Of a DNA stretch of 64,000 bases, positions 49,118 to 60,892 are shown piece by piece. Numbering within the stretch: position 1 is the first letter of the stretch; each line of letters opens with the position of its first letter. Source of the stretch: Casuarina equisetifolia (Eukaryota > Streptophyta > Magnoliopsida > Fagales > Casuarinaceae); NCBI GenBank assembly GCA_028551475.1, contig CM052359.1, forward strand, positions 15,067,583 to 15,131,582, given 5' to 3'. The translations under genes and the position numbers were made by a program. The notes under the pieces are model-generated. The model was not told where the DNA came from. It did not search any database and was given only the letters and a program-made list of their open reading frames with translations.

Positions 49118-51599
49118 TTCTTAACACTTGAGTTGAAATCTAAAAGCACAGTTTCTTTTGGGAGATAACTCTAAAGGAAAGATCAAGGGTATAGGAACTA
49201 TAAGTAACTTGAAAACTCTACTTATCTTTGATGAATTTGATGAATTGATGAATTAGATGAATTAAAATTTGATTTGTTGAGCATAAGTCAACTTGGTGAT
49301 AAAGATTTCATAATAAAATTTGCAAAAGAACTCTCTCTTGTTGAAAATGTAGAACACAATGTAAAAATTGTTAGAAAAAGAAAAGATAATATTTATGTGC
49401 TTGATCTTAGTGATTTGACTATTGAATAAACATGCTTAATTGTAAATAAGAATGTTGATGCTTGGCTATGGCATAGGAAACTTGGACATGCTGGTTTAGG
49501 TTTAATAGAAAAACTATCCAAAAATAATTTGGTTAAATCATAAACATAATCAAAGTAGCTTCAAACTGAAGCTAGTATCGTCTATTGCAAGACCATTAGA
49601 ATTGCTTCATATGGATCTGTTTGGTTCATTAAGAATAGTTACCTTAAATGGTAAATATTATGCCCTAGTTATAGTATATGATTATACAATATATACATGG
49701 GTATATTTACTTACTAGGAAAGATTAAGCATTTAAGAACTTCGTTAATTTCTCAAAATTGGTTGAAAATTAAAAAAAGTCTAACTATCACAAAAATTAGG
49801 ACCTACCATGGTGATGAATTTGAAAATCACCTCTTTGAGAAATTCTGCTCCAACAATGACATTTTTCATAACTTTTTAACATTAGAACACCAAAACAAAA
49901 TGGCATCGTAGAGAGGAAAAATAGGACACTTCAAGAGATGGCTAGAACCATGATGTGTGAGTACAACCTTTCTAAATGTTTTTGGTGAGGAGTTGTTAGC
50001 ACAATTTGTTACATCTCAAATTGATCATTTTTAAGACCAATCTTAAAAAGGACTCCATTTGAATTATTCTTTGGTAGGAAACCGAATATATCATATTTTC
50101 ATCTTTTGGTAGTAAATGTTTTGTCTTAAACAATGGTAAAACGTCACTTGGTAAGCTAGACTCTAAGAGTGATGAGGCCATATTTCTTGGTTACTCTCAT
50201 ACTAGCAAGGCATATATAGTTTGCAATAAAAGAACTTTAGTAGTAAAGGAATCTATTCATGTTAGGTTTGAAGATGATTGCATAAAGAGTGAAACTAATC
50301 CAAGTTCAAATAGACAAGGATTCAATGAAAAAAATGTAGCTAGAGTTAAGGGGGAGTCAAGAGACTTCTCATTCCGTAGAGGTAGAAGATAGGTAGATCA
50401 GCAACACAATCGAGGAGATATCACTCAAAGAGTAAGTACACGTTCAAGGCATCATAACACTTGTGAACATTAAGCCTTCTTATCCCAAGTAAAGCCAAAA
50501 AAGGTGGATGAGGCACTTGGAGATGAAAATTGGCTTTTTGCTATGTAGGAAGAATTAAACCAGTTTGAAAGAAGTAAAGTTTGGAACTTGGTTTCTAAGC
50601 TAGAAAATTATCCAGCAATTGGAACAAAATGGGTATTTAGAAATAAGTTAGATGAAAATGAAATTAATTATTAAGAATAAGGCTAGACTAGTAACACAAG
50701 GGTATAGTCAAGAAAACAGAATTGACTATGGTGAAACATTTGCACCAATAGCTAGATTAGAAGCAATCCAAATACTATTGGCTTTCACTTATTGTATGAA
50801 TTTCACTTTTTATCAATTGGATGTGAAGAGTGTCTTTTTGATTAGTGTGATCAAGGAAGAAGTATATGTAGAACAATCACCTGAATTTAAAGATTCTATG
50901 TCTTAATCATGTACTTAAGCTTTTAAAAGCTTTATATGGACTGAAATAAGCCCCCACGGGCTTGGCATGATAAACTAAGTAACTTACTACGTAGTGTAGA
51001 TTTTAGGAAAGGAAATGTAGATACCACTTTGTTTATCAACACTAAAGGAAAAGATATCTTGATTGTTCAAATTTATGTTGATGATATTGTGTTTGGTTCT
51101 ACAAATCATGCTTAATGTGAAGACTTTGCCAACTTTATGCAACATGAATTTGAGATAAGTATGATGGGTGAATTAACATACTTTCTAGGTTTTCAAATTA
51201 AACAAACTAGTAAAGGAATTTTTATAAGTCAAACTAAATATGGAAATGAATTACTCAAGAAATACAAGATGCATGATTCTAAACAAATAAACATTCCCAT
51301 AAGCACATCCACATCTTTATCACATGATGAACATGGGGTTAATATTGATTTAAAACTTTATAAATGAGTGATTGGTTCACTGTTGTACTTGATTGTATCT
51401 CGACTTGATATCATGTTTAGTGTATTGTTTGTGTGCTAGATATCAATATGCTCTAAAAGAACAATACTTGACTGTTATTAAGAGAATATTTAGATACTTA
51501 GAAGACATAGTCACCCTAGGAATCTAGTATTCTAGAGATACAACTCTTGATTTGCATGCTTTTAGTGATTATGATTATATTGGTTGTAAAATAGATAAA

Positions 51600-51638
<39 letters not shown>

Positions 51639-52056
51639 CTGGTGCTCGCCACTTTCTTTGGAACATGCTTGTTTCTTGGTACTTTAAGAAGCAAAATAGT
51701 GTAGCATTATCTTCTATTGAGGTTGAATATGTTGTTACTACTAGTTGTTATGCTCAAATTATATGGATGAAATAACAATTAGAGGACTATGGCATTTGTT
51801 CTTCAAATTTTCCATTAAAATGTGATGACACTATGCTAAAAATTTAACAAAGAATCCTATACAACACTCTAAAACCAAACATATTGAAATTAGACATCAT
51901 TTCATTAGAGATTATGTACAGAAAAATGATATTACACTTGAGTTTATCTGTACAGATCAACAATTGGCTAATATTTTTACCAAACCCTTGGACAAAGAAA
52001 GATTTTACACTCTCTAAAGAGAGCTTGGCATGTCATTATTTGAACATATTTCTTGA
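49118..52056 (+). pseudogene. Sirevirus-like protease end, integrase, RT and RNase H (element D)
   Basis: Resumes the protease gene after K with SFGDNSKGKIKGIG near 49,163. The GAG-pre-integrase AWLWHRKLGHAGLG is near 49,459. The integrase core start LHMDLFGS is near 49,608, a KIRTYHGDEFEN segment near 49,800 and VERKN-like sequence near 49,910. [10 protein letters not shown] near 50,637, [17 protein letters not shown] near 50,700, [19 protein letters not shown] near 50,820, and an intact YVDD near 51,077. RNase H ends at the TGA at 52,056. A (CA)n run sits inside RNase H at 51,603. Stops and frameshifts occur throughout, so it is inactive. Confidence 0.85.
51603..51638. repeat. (CA)18 microsatellite in RNase H of element D
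   Basis: An uninterrupted run of CA dinucleotides replaces a few codons of the RNase H region between DYDYIGCKIDKK and the next recognisable block. Confidence 0.9.
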
Positions 52057-52569
52057 ATTTCCTTCCTCTCTATACTATGTTTTGTTATGCTTTGCTCTAT
52101 TGTATTCTTTTATCCATAAAAGCACTTACTTTGAAGGGGAGTGTTATGATCACAAATTTGCTCATCAAGTCAGCAATTTGGACTCCTCTTGTAGTTTTTC
52201 TTCATTCTTATACTCTTCTATCATTGTTGTTTGCTATTACATACTCTTTTTGCTTATGACAAAAGGGGGAAGAGAGAGCATGAGCACATGTATGTTCCAT
52301 TTATGACTTAATAATGTAGAAGATGGGATAACTCTCCAACACCCTTAACATATGTTGTATGTTTCTATATGGTGTCTTGAAAAGTATGATAAACTATGCT
52401 TTACCTATATTGATTACCATGACAAAAAACATATTACATTGGTTGCATGTTGTATACTTGAACATCTAGAATGCAAATCATGATATAGATGTTGATCATT
52501 CTATTGGTGACATGTGCTATTATATGCTTAAACTTTGCAAATTTTTTCATCATTAAAAATGGGGGAAAT
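52057..52569 (+). other. Noncoding 3' internal part of element D with polypurine tracts
   Basis: No gene. Purine tracts GAAGGGGAG (about 52,133), AAAAGGGGGAAGAGAGAG (about 52,260) and AAAAATGGGGGAAA (about 52,554), the last directly before the 3' LTR. Confidence 0.7.
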
Positions 52570-53827
52570 TATTGGAAAAAGATGTGTTTTGTTGACACAA
52601 ACTTTGGTTGCATAATATATATATATATATATAAATTTTTCTCATATGTTTATGTCCAAAATTGACCATCAATCAAGGGAGTAAAAGGTGTGCAAATTAT
52701 AATATCAATAAATGATATTATAAAGTCATTGGTTCTTACATTCCTTTATAAAGCAACTTAATATATGCTTAAAAAGAATATTTTTATTAATGGAATAATA
52801 GTTGCATAACATTTTTCTCTAAAGAAAAATGATGTTGGATTTGTTTTATTTGTAGGCCAATTAAAGCTTATTTAGAACCCGTATGAAGCAGCCCACTTGA
52901 AGCTTATTTAGAGCCCGTATGAAGTAGCCTACTTGAAGCTTATTTAGAGCCTGCGTAAATTACGCTAATTAAGACTTAGCCTAATTAAGGGTTAATTTGA
53001 TCCAGAGCCCATATGCTAAAGTAACCTAAGTGAGATTTACTCGGTCCAAGCCCAACAACTAGAACGACATCATTCAACTAATTAAAAGCTTGTTTAACTA
53101 AGACTTTCAATGAAAAAGCCCTAGCCTCCATTCTATCTATTTCTCACATGGCTTTTATCTTTTTCTCTCTAAACTACCAATTCTCCAATAAGAAGTTTTG
53201 AGAAGGGACTAATTTTCAGAATGGTCAACTAAGAGCAAACTTTGAAGACTCTATTGTTGATTGATGGAAATTTTCTCACTCTCTAATGGGAAGATATCTA
53301 TGGTGATGTCAAGTTTGATAATAAACCCTAAAGAGCTTTGGTTATACAGATTTCTTATAAAAGTCCTTCTTGAACATTGATTGAGAGCTTTCCTAATCAT
53401 ATATTTTAAAAATTGTGAAAGGTAAAGAGCTTTCCTAATCATATATCCCATACATTTCATGTTATTTAGGGATTTGCTAACTGTATAAAGGTTGTTTCAA
53501 CCTCATCTTGTAATCGATGACTTATGTAACTCCTTAAGGAGGAGTTAGAAAGTGTGGAGAAAGTTTTCTCCTACTTTGTTAGTAAAATAGAGTCCCACTA
53601 GTTGTGTTGGAGGAAGAAAAAGGTGGAAGTAGGTGAAAAGGGCCAAACCACTATGAAAAATTTATTGTCTTTTCTTACTATCTATGTTTGTTTTAAAACT
53701 TGCTTATATGCCTATTTCTTGATCTTATTTGATTTGGTGGTGTTGGATTAAATTAGTTCATTCTTGAGTTATTTTCTTAGAAAACCAATTCAACCCCCCC
53801 TTTCTTGGTTGGCCATTATATCTTACA
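52570..53827 (+). repeat. 3' LTR of element D
   Basis: 1,258 bp from TATTGGAAAAAG to CCATTATATCTTACA, partner of 35,719-37,230. It contains a (TA)n run near 52,615, the dyad at 52,700-52,720, and the 36-bp repeats. Confidence 0.9.
52852..52959. repeat. 36-bp tandem repeat, 3 copies, in 3' LTR of D
   Basis: Three 36-bp units containing AGCTTATTTAGAGCCCGTAT, the same array as at 35,991-36,098 in the partner LTR. Confidence 0.85.
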
Positions 53828-54099
53828 ATTATGAGCAAAGGGAATGATGATATATTCCATGCTCCAAAAATAGAGTTAAACTATGGAAGTCACCTTATGA
53901 TGGAAGATAAGGGAGTATCTCAAACATTGTGCTTTGGCCTATCAAGTTAACATCTAGTGCACTGTTTAAAAGCTAAACTCTACCATATGCAACTTGTACT
54001 AGCCCAACTAATGTTGGTGCCCATTTATACATTATGGAAAGCCTAGGTGGTAAGGCCTATTACTTATCTCAATCCAATCTACCAAATGAAATGCTAAGG

Positions 54100-54370
54100 C
54101 CAATGAGTAAAGCGGACATGGGACCTAGGGAAGTTGAATACTAGGTTGGTGAGTGGGTTTACCTCTACATCCAGCCCTATAGATGGATGTTGGTTGCCAT
54201 ACATTGAGCTCTCAAGCTTTTGGCTCACTACTTTAACCCTTTTAAAATTCTAGAAAGGATTGATTCAAGGGCTTACCATTTGGAACTTTCCCAAGGCTCT
54301 CAGATTTATCTTGTCTTCCATGTATCATGCCTAAAGCAAGTGTGAGGCACCTATACTTGTGTGCATGCTT
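54100..54370 (+). pseudogene. Gypsy integrase C-terminal (GPY/F-type) fragment
   Basis: Reads GEWVYLYIQPYRW near 54,150, then after a stop HYFNPFKILERIDSRAYHLE near 54,230 and GSQIYLVFHVSCLKQ near 54,298. This is the conserved tail of chromovirus-type Gypsy integrases, ending in the VFHVSxLK motif. No integrase core is present upstream. The piece may belong to the Gypsy fragment that ends at 35,718, on the other side of element D, but that link is inference. Confidence 0.7.
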
Positions 54371-54415
54371 AATTATTAGTTGTGGTTGATGGTGACAATG
54401 CTTTCTCTATTCAAC

Positions 54416-54751
54416 CTAAGGTGTTAGGTCATAAAACTCAACACCCTCTGATCCATAAATGGGGGCATGAGTCAAAAAGGCAGAATTTGACATAAAATCA
54501 CTTAAGGAGGCTATAGCTGCTTTATTTTCCAAGGTGAATACCATGCCCACATAGTCTTCACAAATGGAAGCATAATAAAAAAAAGTGGATGCAATAGTCC
54601 TATCATTTAGTGAAGGGAAGGAATTTAGCTGAGAAGGATTTGTTGATCTAGAGAGGTCAACAAATATGTCACTTTCTAACTTGAATGGAGTCAATATGTT
54701 AGAGGAAGGCTTAGCCATGTGCTTAGCCCCCATAGGCATGGGTGTAGGCAT
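54416..54751 (-). other. Unassigned minus-strand ORF, 111 codons
   Basis: An open frame rich in Ser and Pro with no domain I recognise. It lies between two Gypsy remnants on the other strand and is probably part of repeat DNA. It may be a distant relative of the zinc-knuckle pseudogene at 57,859-59,150, which is also on the minus strand, but there is no motif to prove it. The sequence between it and 54,970 holds nothing recognisable. Confidence 0.25.
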
Positions 54752-54969
54752 AACGTCTAGTGCATGTTGGGTCTTGGTTTGTCAAAATTGGCCTATTAGG
54801 CATAAGTGTGGCTAACTTTGGTTTAGGTTAATCAAAATCGATACAGGTAGGGGCTAGATTTGGCTCAATGTCATCTAGGTTCACCAATGGTTAGCTTGTT
54901 GACAATCACTTCATTGACAAGGGCTTTAGCTGGGCATTAGCAAAAATAAATTCATAGGTTCTAGCCAAA

Positions 54970-55720
54970 CCATTAGCAAATCAAGCATGGGGGTTCCTAG
55001 TCAATTTAATTAAACTTTTTGTGGTGGTGGTCAAAGTGGTCAACAAGGCCGTGGGGTTTTTGGTGAAGGTCAACATGGCTTTGGTCAAGGTTAGCAAAGC
55101 TTTAGGGTTTTTGGTCAACATGGGTTTTGTAGGTTAAGCCCCCATAGGTCATATAGGTCTAGGTCAAATTTTAAAAAAGTTGGCTTAGCTAGTCCATGTC
55201 AAATTTTAGAGGTAATTTGGGATGGTTTGTATGATTTGAATTTCCTTAATATTATGGAAATAAGGATCTAGTGACCTAGGTTATGTAAGCTACAAAATTC
55301 ATCAAATTTCATGGTCCCACTAATCAAGAAAGGGTGTAGATTTCAATCTAGAACAGAAGGGGTTCGCATTTAAATGGCTTCATAGTTTTAGGGCAAATTT
55401 GTAGCACCTTGTTCTCTAGCTAACATAGGACAATTTGAAAGAAAGACTTTGTGAGAGTTTTGTGCCTAGTTATTTCCACACTACCTATAGGCAGCTTACC
55501 AAGTTATCCCAAAGCAAATTTGTTCAACAATATTATGAAGAGTATCAAGATTTATTAGAAACTATAGGTCCTTTTACAACTTTCTAGGTAATAAATGGGT
55601 TTACAAATGGTTTAAATGATGGTATTAAGACATATTTGGTATCAAAGGAACCCAAGACTTTAAATGAAGCTTCAAGGCATGCTAAGATATATGAGAAGTG
55701 ATTTTTGAAACTTAAAGGTA
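54970..55720 (+). pseudogene. Gypsy gag remnant
   Basis: A Gly/Gln-rich stretch (GGGQSGQQGRGVFGEGQHGF) near 55,020 is followed, across frameshifts, by FVPSYFHTTYRQLTKLSQSK near 55,466, VQQYYEEYQDLLETIG and FTNGLNDGIKTYLVSKEP near 55,600. The second part matches the Retrotrans_gag core of plant chromovirus-type Gypsy elements. Stops are frequent. Confidence 0.7.
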
Positions 55721-56253
55721 GACACTAATAGTCAGGAGAAGAAGAGGTACAAAACTAACCTTTACTAGTAGGAATGATAATTTGTCACCCCCAACAAACT
55801 ATTCCAACACTAGCTTAGTATCCATAAGGTAGTAAAAGTAATGCTACAATTTGGACTTCTTTGTCAAAAGGGGCCTTTTTGCCTACTAGGAGGTTCATGA
55901 AGAAATAATAGCAAAAAGGTTATGTTTTCACTGCATTTATTTTATTTTATTAAAAAAGCACCCTAGATTTTCATTAATAGATAAATAGCCTACAAAAGGC
56001 AAGTAAGGCATCAACTTAAGCCACACAACATAAAAGAACAAAGCCTCCATCATGGAGGAAAGAAAAAATACAAAGCATAAAGTGAAGTTAGTTTAACCCA
56101 AACTTTAGCTTTTCTCATAGAGATGCTACAACACCTCTATTTACAAAATCCATATGCATTCATAGGTATGAAATCACTTGCCAAAGTAGAGACTTCTTAC
56201 AATTCAAAGAGCTAAAGACAGCTTTAATAAAAGTCTTTATCCACTTTATTTAT
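55721..56253. other. Repeat-derived noncoding stretch
   Basis: The first part is probably the decayed tail of the gag remnant. From about 55,940 the minus strand gives an A/T-rich sequence reminiscent of a non-LTR element 3' end. CCTCCAT and ATGGAGG at 56,046-56,060 form a near-perfect palindrome around a single C. No coding frame is supported. Confidence 0.4.
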
Positions 56254-57858
56254 TGTTGAAAATCATGTGCTTGTATGTTTTGATTAAGAAAAATTTTATT
56301 TGAATATATGTTAAATATAAAATTATATTTACATAAATAATAGAATATATGAAATTGTGAGTGCACATATTAAAACTCAAAGGAAGTAAAAGGTGTGCAA
56401 ATTATAATATCAATTAATGATATTATAAAGTAGCCGGGTTCCTACATTTTATTATTAAACATAAAAAATGAAGCCAATTTGATGTACTTTATTAATATCT
56501 TAATCAATAGATTAATTTATATTATTGGCTATATTAGAAGAATTTTGATACTTGGAATTGGTATGCTTATAGGTGTATTTGAAGAGCATAAGATTATGAT
56601 AGTGGAGTATACATATTCATTGGCCAACCATATATCTATATATATGGGTACATAAAACTTATATATGTTGAGCTTGTGAAGAAAGCTAAGCCCGTGAAAA
56701 GAGCTAAGCCCATGAAGAAAGCTGAGCCCGTGAAGAGAGATAAACCCGTGAAGAAAGCTAAGCCTGTGAAGAAAGCTAAGCCCGTGAAGAGAGCTAAACC
56801 TGTGAAAAGAGTTCAGCCTGTAAAGTTTCAAGCCCAACGTAGTTCACTTATCCAAAATGGCAGCGTCTTGAGCAGATAAGAGCTTAAGCTCTTATGATCG
56901 AACGCCTGAAGCCCTAGCCACATCTCTTGACCTAGAGCTGTCCTTCTCCTCTCGATCTCTCTCCTGCAACGCCGGCTCTAATGGGAAGAATGGTGAGGCA
57001 ATTGAGTGTCAGAATGGTTATCTTGTTGGAAAATCATCATCTACATCAGTACAACGTCGTATCCATCAAATCTCAATGGAAGGATTTTGAAAAAGTTTGA
57101 ACCGAAACCCTAATTTGTTCAATGTTTGAGTACCTACAATAAAAGGGGAGCTTCGGATAAACTATTGGAGTTTTACTGAGACATATTCTTGTTGATTTAA
57201 TCAAAAGAGATAAAAGCCCTCATCAATTTGCTCTTATTGCCATTTTCGGTAACATTTGAAGGAAAAGGAAATCTTCGGTGATATTCCTTAAACTTGTTAT
57301 CTTGTGAATATCATTTGTTAGATTGATCTTTGTATGTGCTAGATTATTTATAATATTATTTGCACATAAAGATTATTGTAAATCCAAAACCCTAGATTTA
57401 TGAAATTGGGGCTTTCGAGATTAGAGCTTGAATTGACTTTGTATACATTCAATTAGCTCTCTGATAAGCTTAAATCCTCACTCATATCATGTATTTAAGG
57501 AATGAGCTTGATGTATTAAGGTTTTTGTAAACCTAACCTTGTAACCGTGAGCTGTATAACTCCTTTTGAGGAGTTGTAGGGGTGAAGGAGAGGTGCTCTC
57601 TTTGTTTGAAGTAAAGCAGATTTCAACTCGGTTTAAGTTGAAGGAGAAAAAGGTGGAAGTAGGTGAAAAGTACCGAACCACCATGAATTTCTTAATTGTG
57701 AAGTTTCTGATATGATTTATTCTTTATGCTTTATTATTATTGTGATATTTTATCTAATTATGATTGCTGTAAAGAAATTAGAAAGGAAAATATTTAAATT
57801 AGCTAAGATTTTAAATATCCAATTCAACCCCCCTTCTTAGATAGCCATAAACACTACA
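56254..57858 (+). repeat. Solo Sirevirus-like LTR
   Basis: A 1,605-bp LTR from TGTTGAAAATC to AACACTACA, with the dyad (56,405-56,425) and the U5 block CCGAACCACCATG (about 57,673) shared with the other LTRs. It has no internal element. The flanks TTTAT (56,249-56,253) and TTTGC (57,859-57,863) differ by two transitions and may be a decayed 5-bp target duplication. Confidence 0.8.
56676..56819. repeat. 18-bp minisatellite, 8 copies, in solo LTR
   Basis: Eight 18-bp units with consensus GTGAAGAAAGCTAAGCCC. Because the unit is a multiple of three it keeps one frame open and yields a Lys-Pro-Val repeat peptide of about 67 codons, which is unlikely to be a gene. Confidence 0.9.
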
Positions 57859-59150
57859 TTTGCTTCCTTTGTTTTTGAATTAGAGGCTCTTTCTTTGGCT
57901 TTGCTCCACCTTCTTAATAAGGGAAAGAATTGGCTTAGTAAACACAAAACTAGGTTCCCCTTTTACCATGACAATGGCCAAAGTTGGATCCAAGGAGCTT
58001 TCCTTATCTAGTGATGATTAGGTGTCACTAACCTCAACAAAAGCCTCTTGCATTTTACTTAAAGGTAAACCTTCATCATAGATGACTTTTTTGTCCATAT
58101 GCTTATTAGTATGACTTAAAGCTAAAAAGGCATTTTGCACTTGTGACTATGTGTTGACATTTGGTGAGGCCTCCACTAGCATTGATTAAGGTGGGATGGG
58201 TTCCTCTCTGGGAGGACTGACATAAGGAAGTTCTTCCCTGTTGGTATCATTATACTCTTGTGGAAACTCTTTGACTTACTTGTCTCACTTGCCCTTGATT
58301 TGCTTGGTTTATTACCACCCAATTTTGCCTACACTTTAGTTTTCCTAATAGTAGCCTATTGGGCTTTCTTCTTTTCAATTTGGCACAACTTCTATGACAC
58401 ATCGAGGCCTCATGTCCCAATAAGTGGTAATGTGTACAATAGCCAATGTTGGTATCATACTTTATCTTTTGCCATTAGTTTCCAATAGCATCAAAGTTTA
58501 GATAAACTCTAGTTGGTTTGGTCTTACCCACATCCATGGCCACACAAATTCTCACACCCATAGTCTTTGTCATATTTAAGGTGAGAACGTTTGCTTTTAG
58601 GAATTTACCTAGCCTCTCCAAAGAAGTGGGATTACAGCAAGGAAAGGGAATACCTAGAAATGTCATTTATACAACTACAATATAGGGATGCCTTCTTGTA
58701 TGGAAGTTAGGCAACCACTAAAAGAGTAGGTAGTGGTAGCTATCAAACACCTTGCCTTGACCACATGGCTACAAAATTTACTTTAAAAAAAATATGGATG
58801 CTAAAATGACAAGGATCCATCAAACCTGTTATAGCTCATCGAGAAAAGCCCCAACAAAGTTAATATGATGCTTAAACGAGTGGAGTAAAGGCTTACTTGC
58901 ACTAAATCTTGCAATAATCATGAATTTGTGATAATTTTCCACTTAGAGAAAATCAATTTCTGAATAGAGAACTTCTAGTTGCCCTTCACAAGTGGAGGGA
59001 GGAACTATAGTAAGCTTGATTGGTGGAATGATGGGTAATGGTTAAGAAAGGGGTTTGTTATTAGTGAGGGTGGAGATGAAGGATGGGGAAGACCAATTTG
59101 GTAAGGGGACTATATGCATGGAATAAAAGACTGATTTGGATTAGGATAGG
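57859..59150 (-). pseudogene. DUF4283/CCHC zinc-knuckle protein remnant (LINE-type ORF1-like)
   Basis: From about 59,100 to 58,480 on the minus strand a broken frame reads like plant DUF4283: ENYHKFMIIARF, FDSYHYLLFQWLPNFHTRRH (about 58,740), FLGIPFPCCNPTSLERLGKF (about 58,660) and MGVRICVAMDVGKTKPTRVY. A one-base shift then gives CTHYHLLGHEASMC (about 58,435), a zf-CCHC_4 type knuckle with altered spacing, followed by a Lys/Arg-rich segment and an acidic tail to 57,859. Such proteins accompany plant non-LTR retroelements. No endonuclease or RT follows; a solo LTR is inserted at its 3' side. Stops and frameshifts make it a pseudogene. Confidence 0.6.
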
Positions 59151-59795
59151 AGACTCCTAGATTGCACAAACCTTTTTATGGTGGAAAACACCTCATTGAA
59201 CCAAAAAGTTATGGATCAAAAATAGTATCAATATCTATCTTTGAAAGCCCTACAAGAGCAGCCAATGGAGTTGGGCTTGATGCCAAAGGTTATGTACTAG
59301 CTAGGATTACCATATCAAAGTCTTGATCTACTTTAGGCATTCCAACCAAAGCTAGATTGATGCATGCCGATAGCGTTGGCAAGGCTATTAACATATAACC
59401 TATAGATAACAAATCAATTTAAGGGTTGGACAAAAAACAAAGCTTCACTGCAATGATAGGTATAGCCCAAAGCATTAATGTAAGAAGTTATTTCTTTTAA
59501 AGGTAGGTTGGAATGATGAGTGGAATTAGACAGGATGAGAGTGGAGATGAGATTAAGTATGAAGAGGAGAATGCTACAAGTATTTTGGCCTTAGCCTTTT
59601 TAGGCATTGAAATAGGTAAACCATAGACCATAAGAATGGATGAAAGTGTGGTAGTATACAAGAGGAAAGTTTGAGTGTTGCTAGATATTAAAAAAAACAC
59701 TTGCAGTTTCATCAATTAAGAGTTGGTTAAATGGATTGGCCTTAGAATCGATAATACCACTATGTTTTGGGTGGTGATTGCTAATGGAAAATTAT
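59151..59795. other. Unassigned repeat-like stretch
   Basis: Weak minus-strand continuation of the DUF4283 remnant is possible (a 72-codon frame at 59,497-59,715), but no motif supports it. Nothing else is recognised. Confidence 0.3.
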
Positions 59796-60892
59796 TGGAG
59801 AGTAGTGGAGTGTGCAAGATAGTTAAGATATGTATTTAGAAGGTCAAAATGCAATTGCAATTTTACATCATGTCATTGGTAGCTATGGATATGGTTTTGG
59901 AAATATTATGGTTGGAGATGCTAAAGGATGTGGTTTGGAATTTCAAAAAGAAAAGAACAAAGTTTGATATGGATGGAAGAAAGGTAAAGCTCATAGGACT
60001 TTAACCTAAGAAAGCTCAAGTGATTTAGGAATCTAAATTATCTAGAAAATTGATAAAATAGGGAGCTTATTAGTAGTTCAGTTAATTGAGATCCTTGGCC
60101 AAGGGGAGTCTAATAAGAATCTAGTCATCTTTTCCTAGGAAAAAAGGAAAAGAGACATGAGAGCATTGCTTAAAGAGTTGGAATAAATGTTTAGAAAATC
60201 CAAGGGTCTTCCACCAAATTGGTCAAATAATTATAAGATTATCCTAAAGTATGAAAGGCATACAGTATCAATTAGGCCCTATTGTTATCCTTATATTCAA
60301 AAGGGGTAAATTGAAAAGATTGTTAAAAGGTTGCTTGAGGATGGAGTCATACAACCTAGTACAAGTCCTTTCTCTTCTCTATTGATACTTGTAAAAAACT
60401 TAGATGGGACATGACATATGTGTGTGGATTATCAAGATTCAAACAAGATAACTTTAAAGGAAAATTACCTACTTCAACAATTGATGAGTTGTTGTATGAA
60501 CTATATGGTTCATAGTACTTATCAAAACTATATCTATGGTTGAGTTACGATGAGGCATAGATGAAGGAGGAGGATATTGAGAAACTAGATTTTAGGAAGT
60601 TCCATGGTCATTATGAGTTTTTAGTTATGTTCCTTTAGCCTCACTAATAGACTAACAACGTTCCAATCACTAATGAATGTGGTGTTTTAAGATTACTTGA
60701 GGAAAATGGTGTTGGTATTCTTTGATGATATTATGATTTATAGTCAAATTTAAAAGGATCATTTATAGCACATTCAATTAGTTTTGAATGCTTTAAGGAA
60801 GCACCAATCATCCATGTAGTTATTAGAATATGAATATAAGTATACACAATTGAGATTTTTAGGATACATTGTGAGCTTTGATGGGGTAACAA
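59796..60892 (+). pseudogene. Gypsy RT N-terminal region, copy 1
   Basis: Contains PPNWSNNYKIILKYERHTVS near 60,213, EKIVKRLLEDGVIQPSTSPF near 60,315, and the catalytic block VLVFFDDIMIYS near 60,712 with both Asp intact. It stops at the SFDGVTM equivalent (60,892) and returns to the start of the unit, so it lacks the RT thumb. It has a 25-30 bp stretch near 59,820-59,875 not found in copy 2. Many stops. Confidence 0.8.

Larger units (their letters stand above)
35719..53827 (+). mobile_element. Element D: Sirevirus-like Copia split by nested insertions
   Basis: 5' LTR 35,719-37,230, primer site 37,232-37,249 (TTGATATTAAAGCTAGGT), gag 37,292 onwards, protease split at 39,104/49,118, pol to 52,056, polypurine tracts, and 3' LTR 52,570-53,827. 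Removing solo LTR K with its load C brings the two halves of the protease gene back into one frame. Without the insertions the element is about 8.1 kb. No clear target duplication is visible at its outer ends. Confidence 0.85.

Noticed and set aside
35719..53827. A target-site duplication for element D
   Set aside because: The bases left of 35,719 and right of 53,827 do not match even allowing transitions, so no duplication is claimed.
58258..58488. A plus-strand ORF with a hydrophobic, membrane-like N-terminus
   Set aside because: It is the reverse strand of the DUF4283/zinc-knuckle remnant, whose motifs are on the minus strand.
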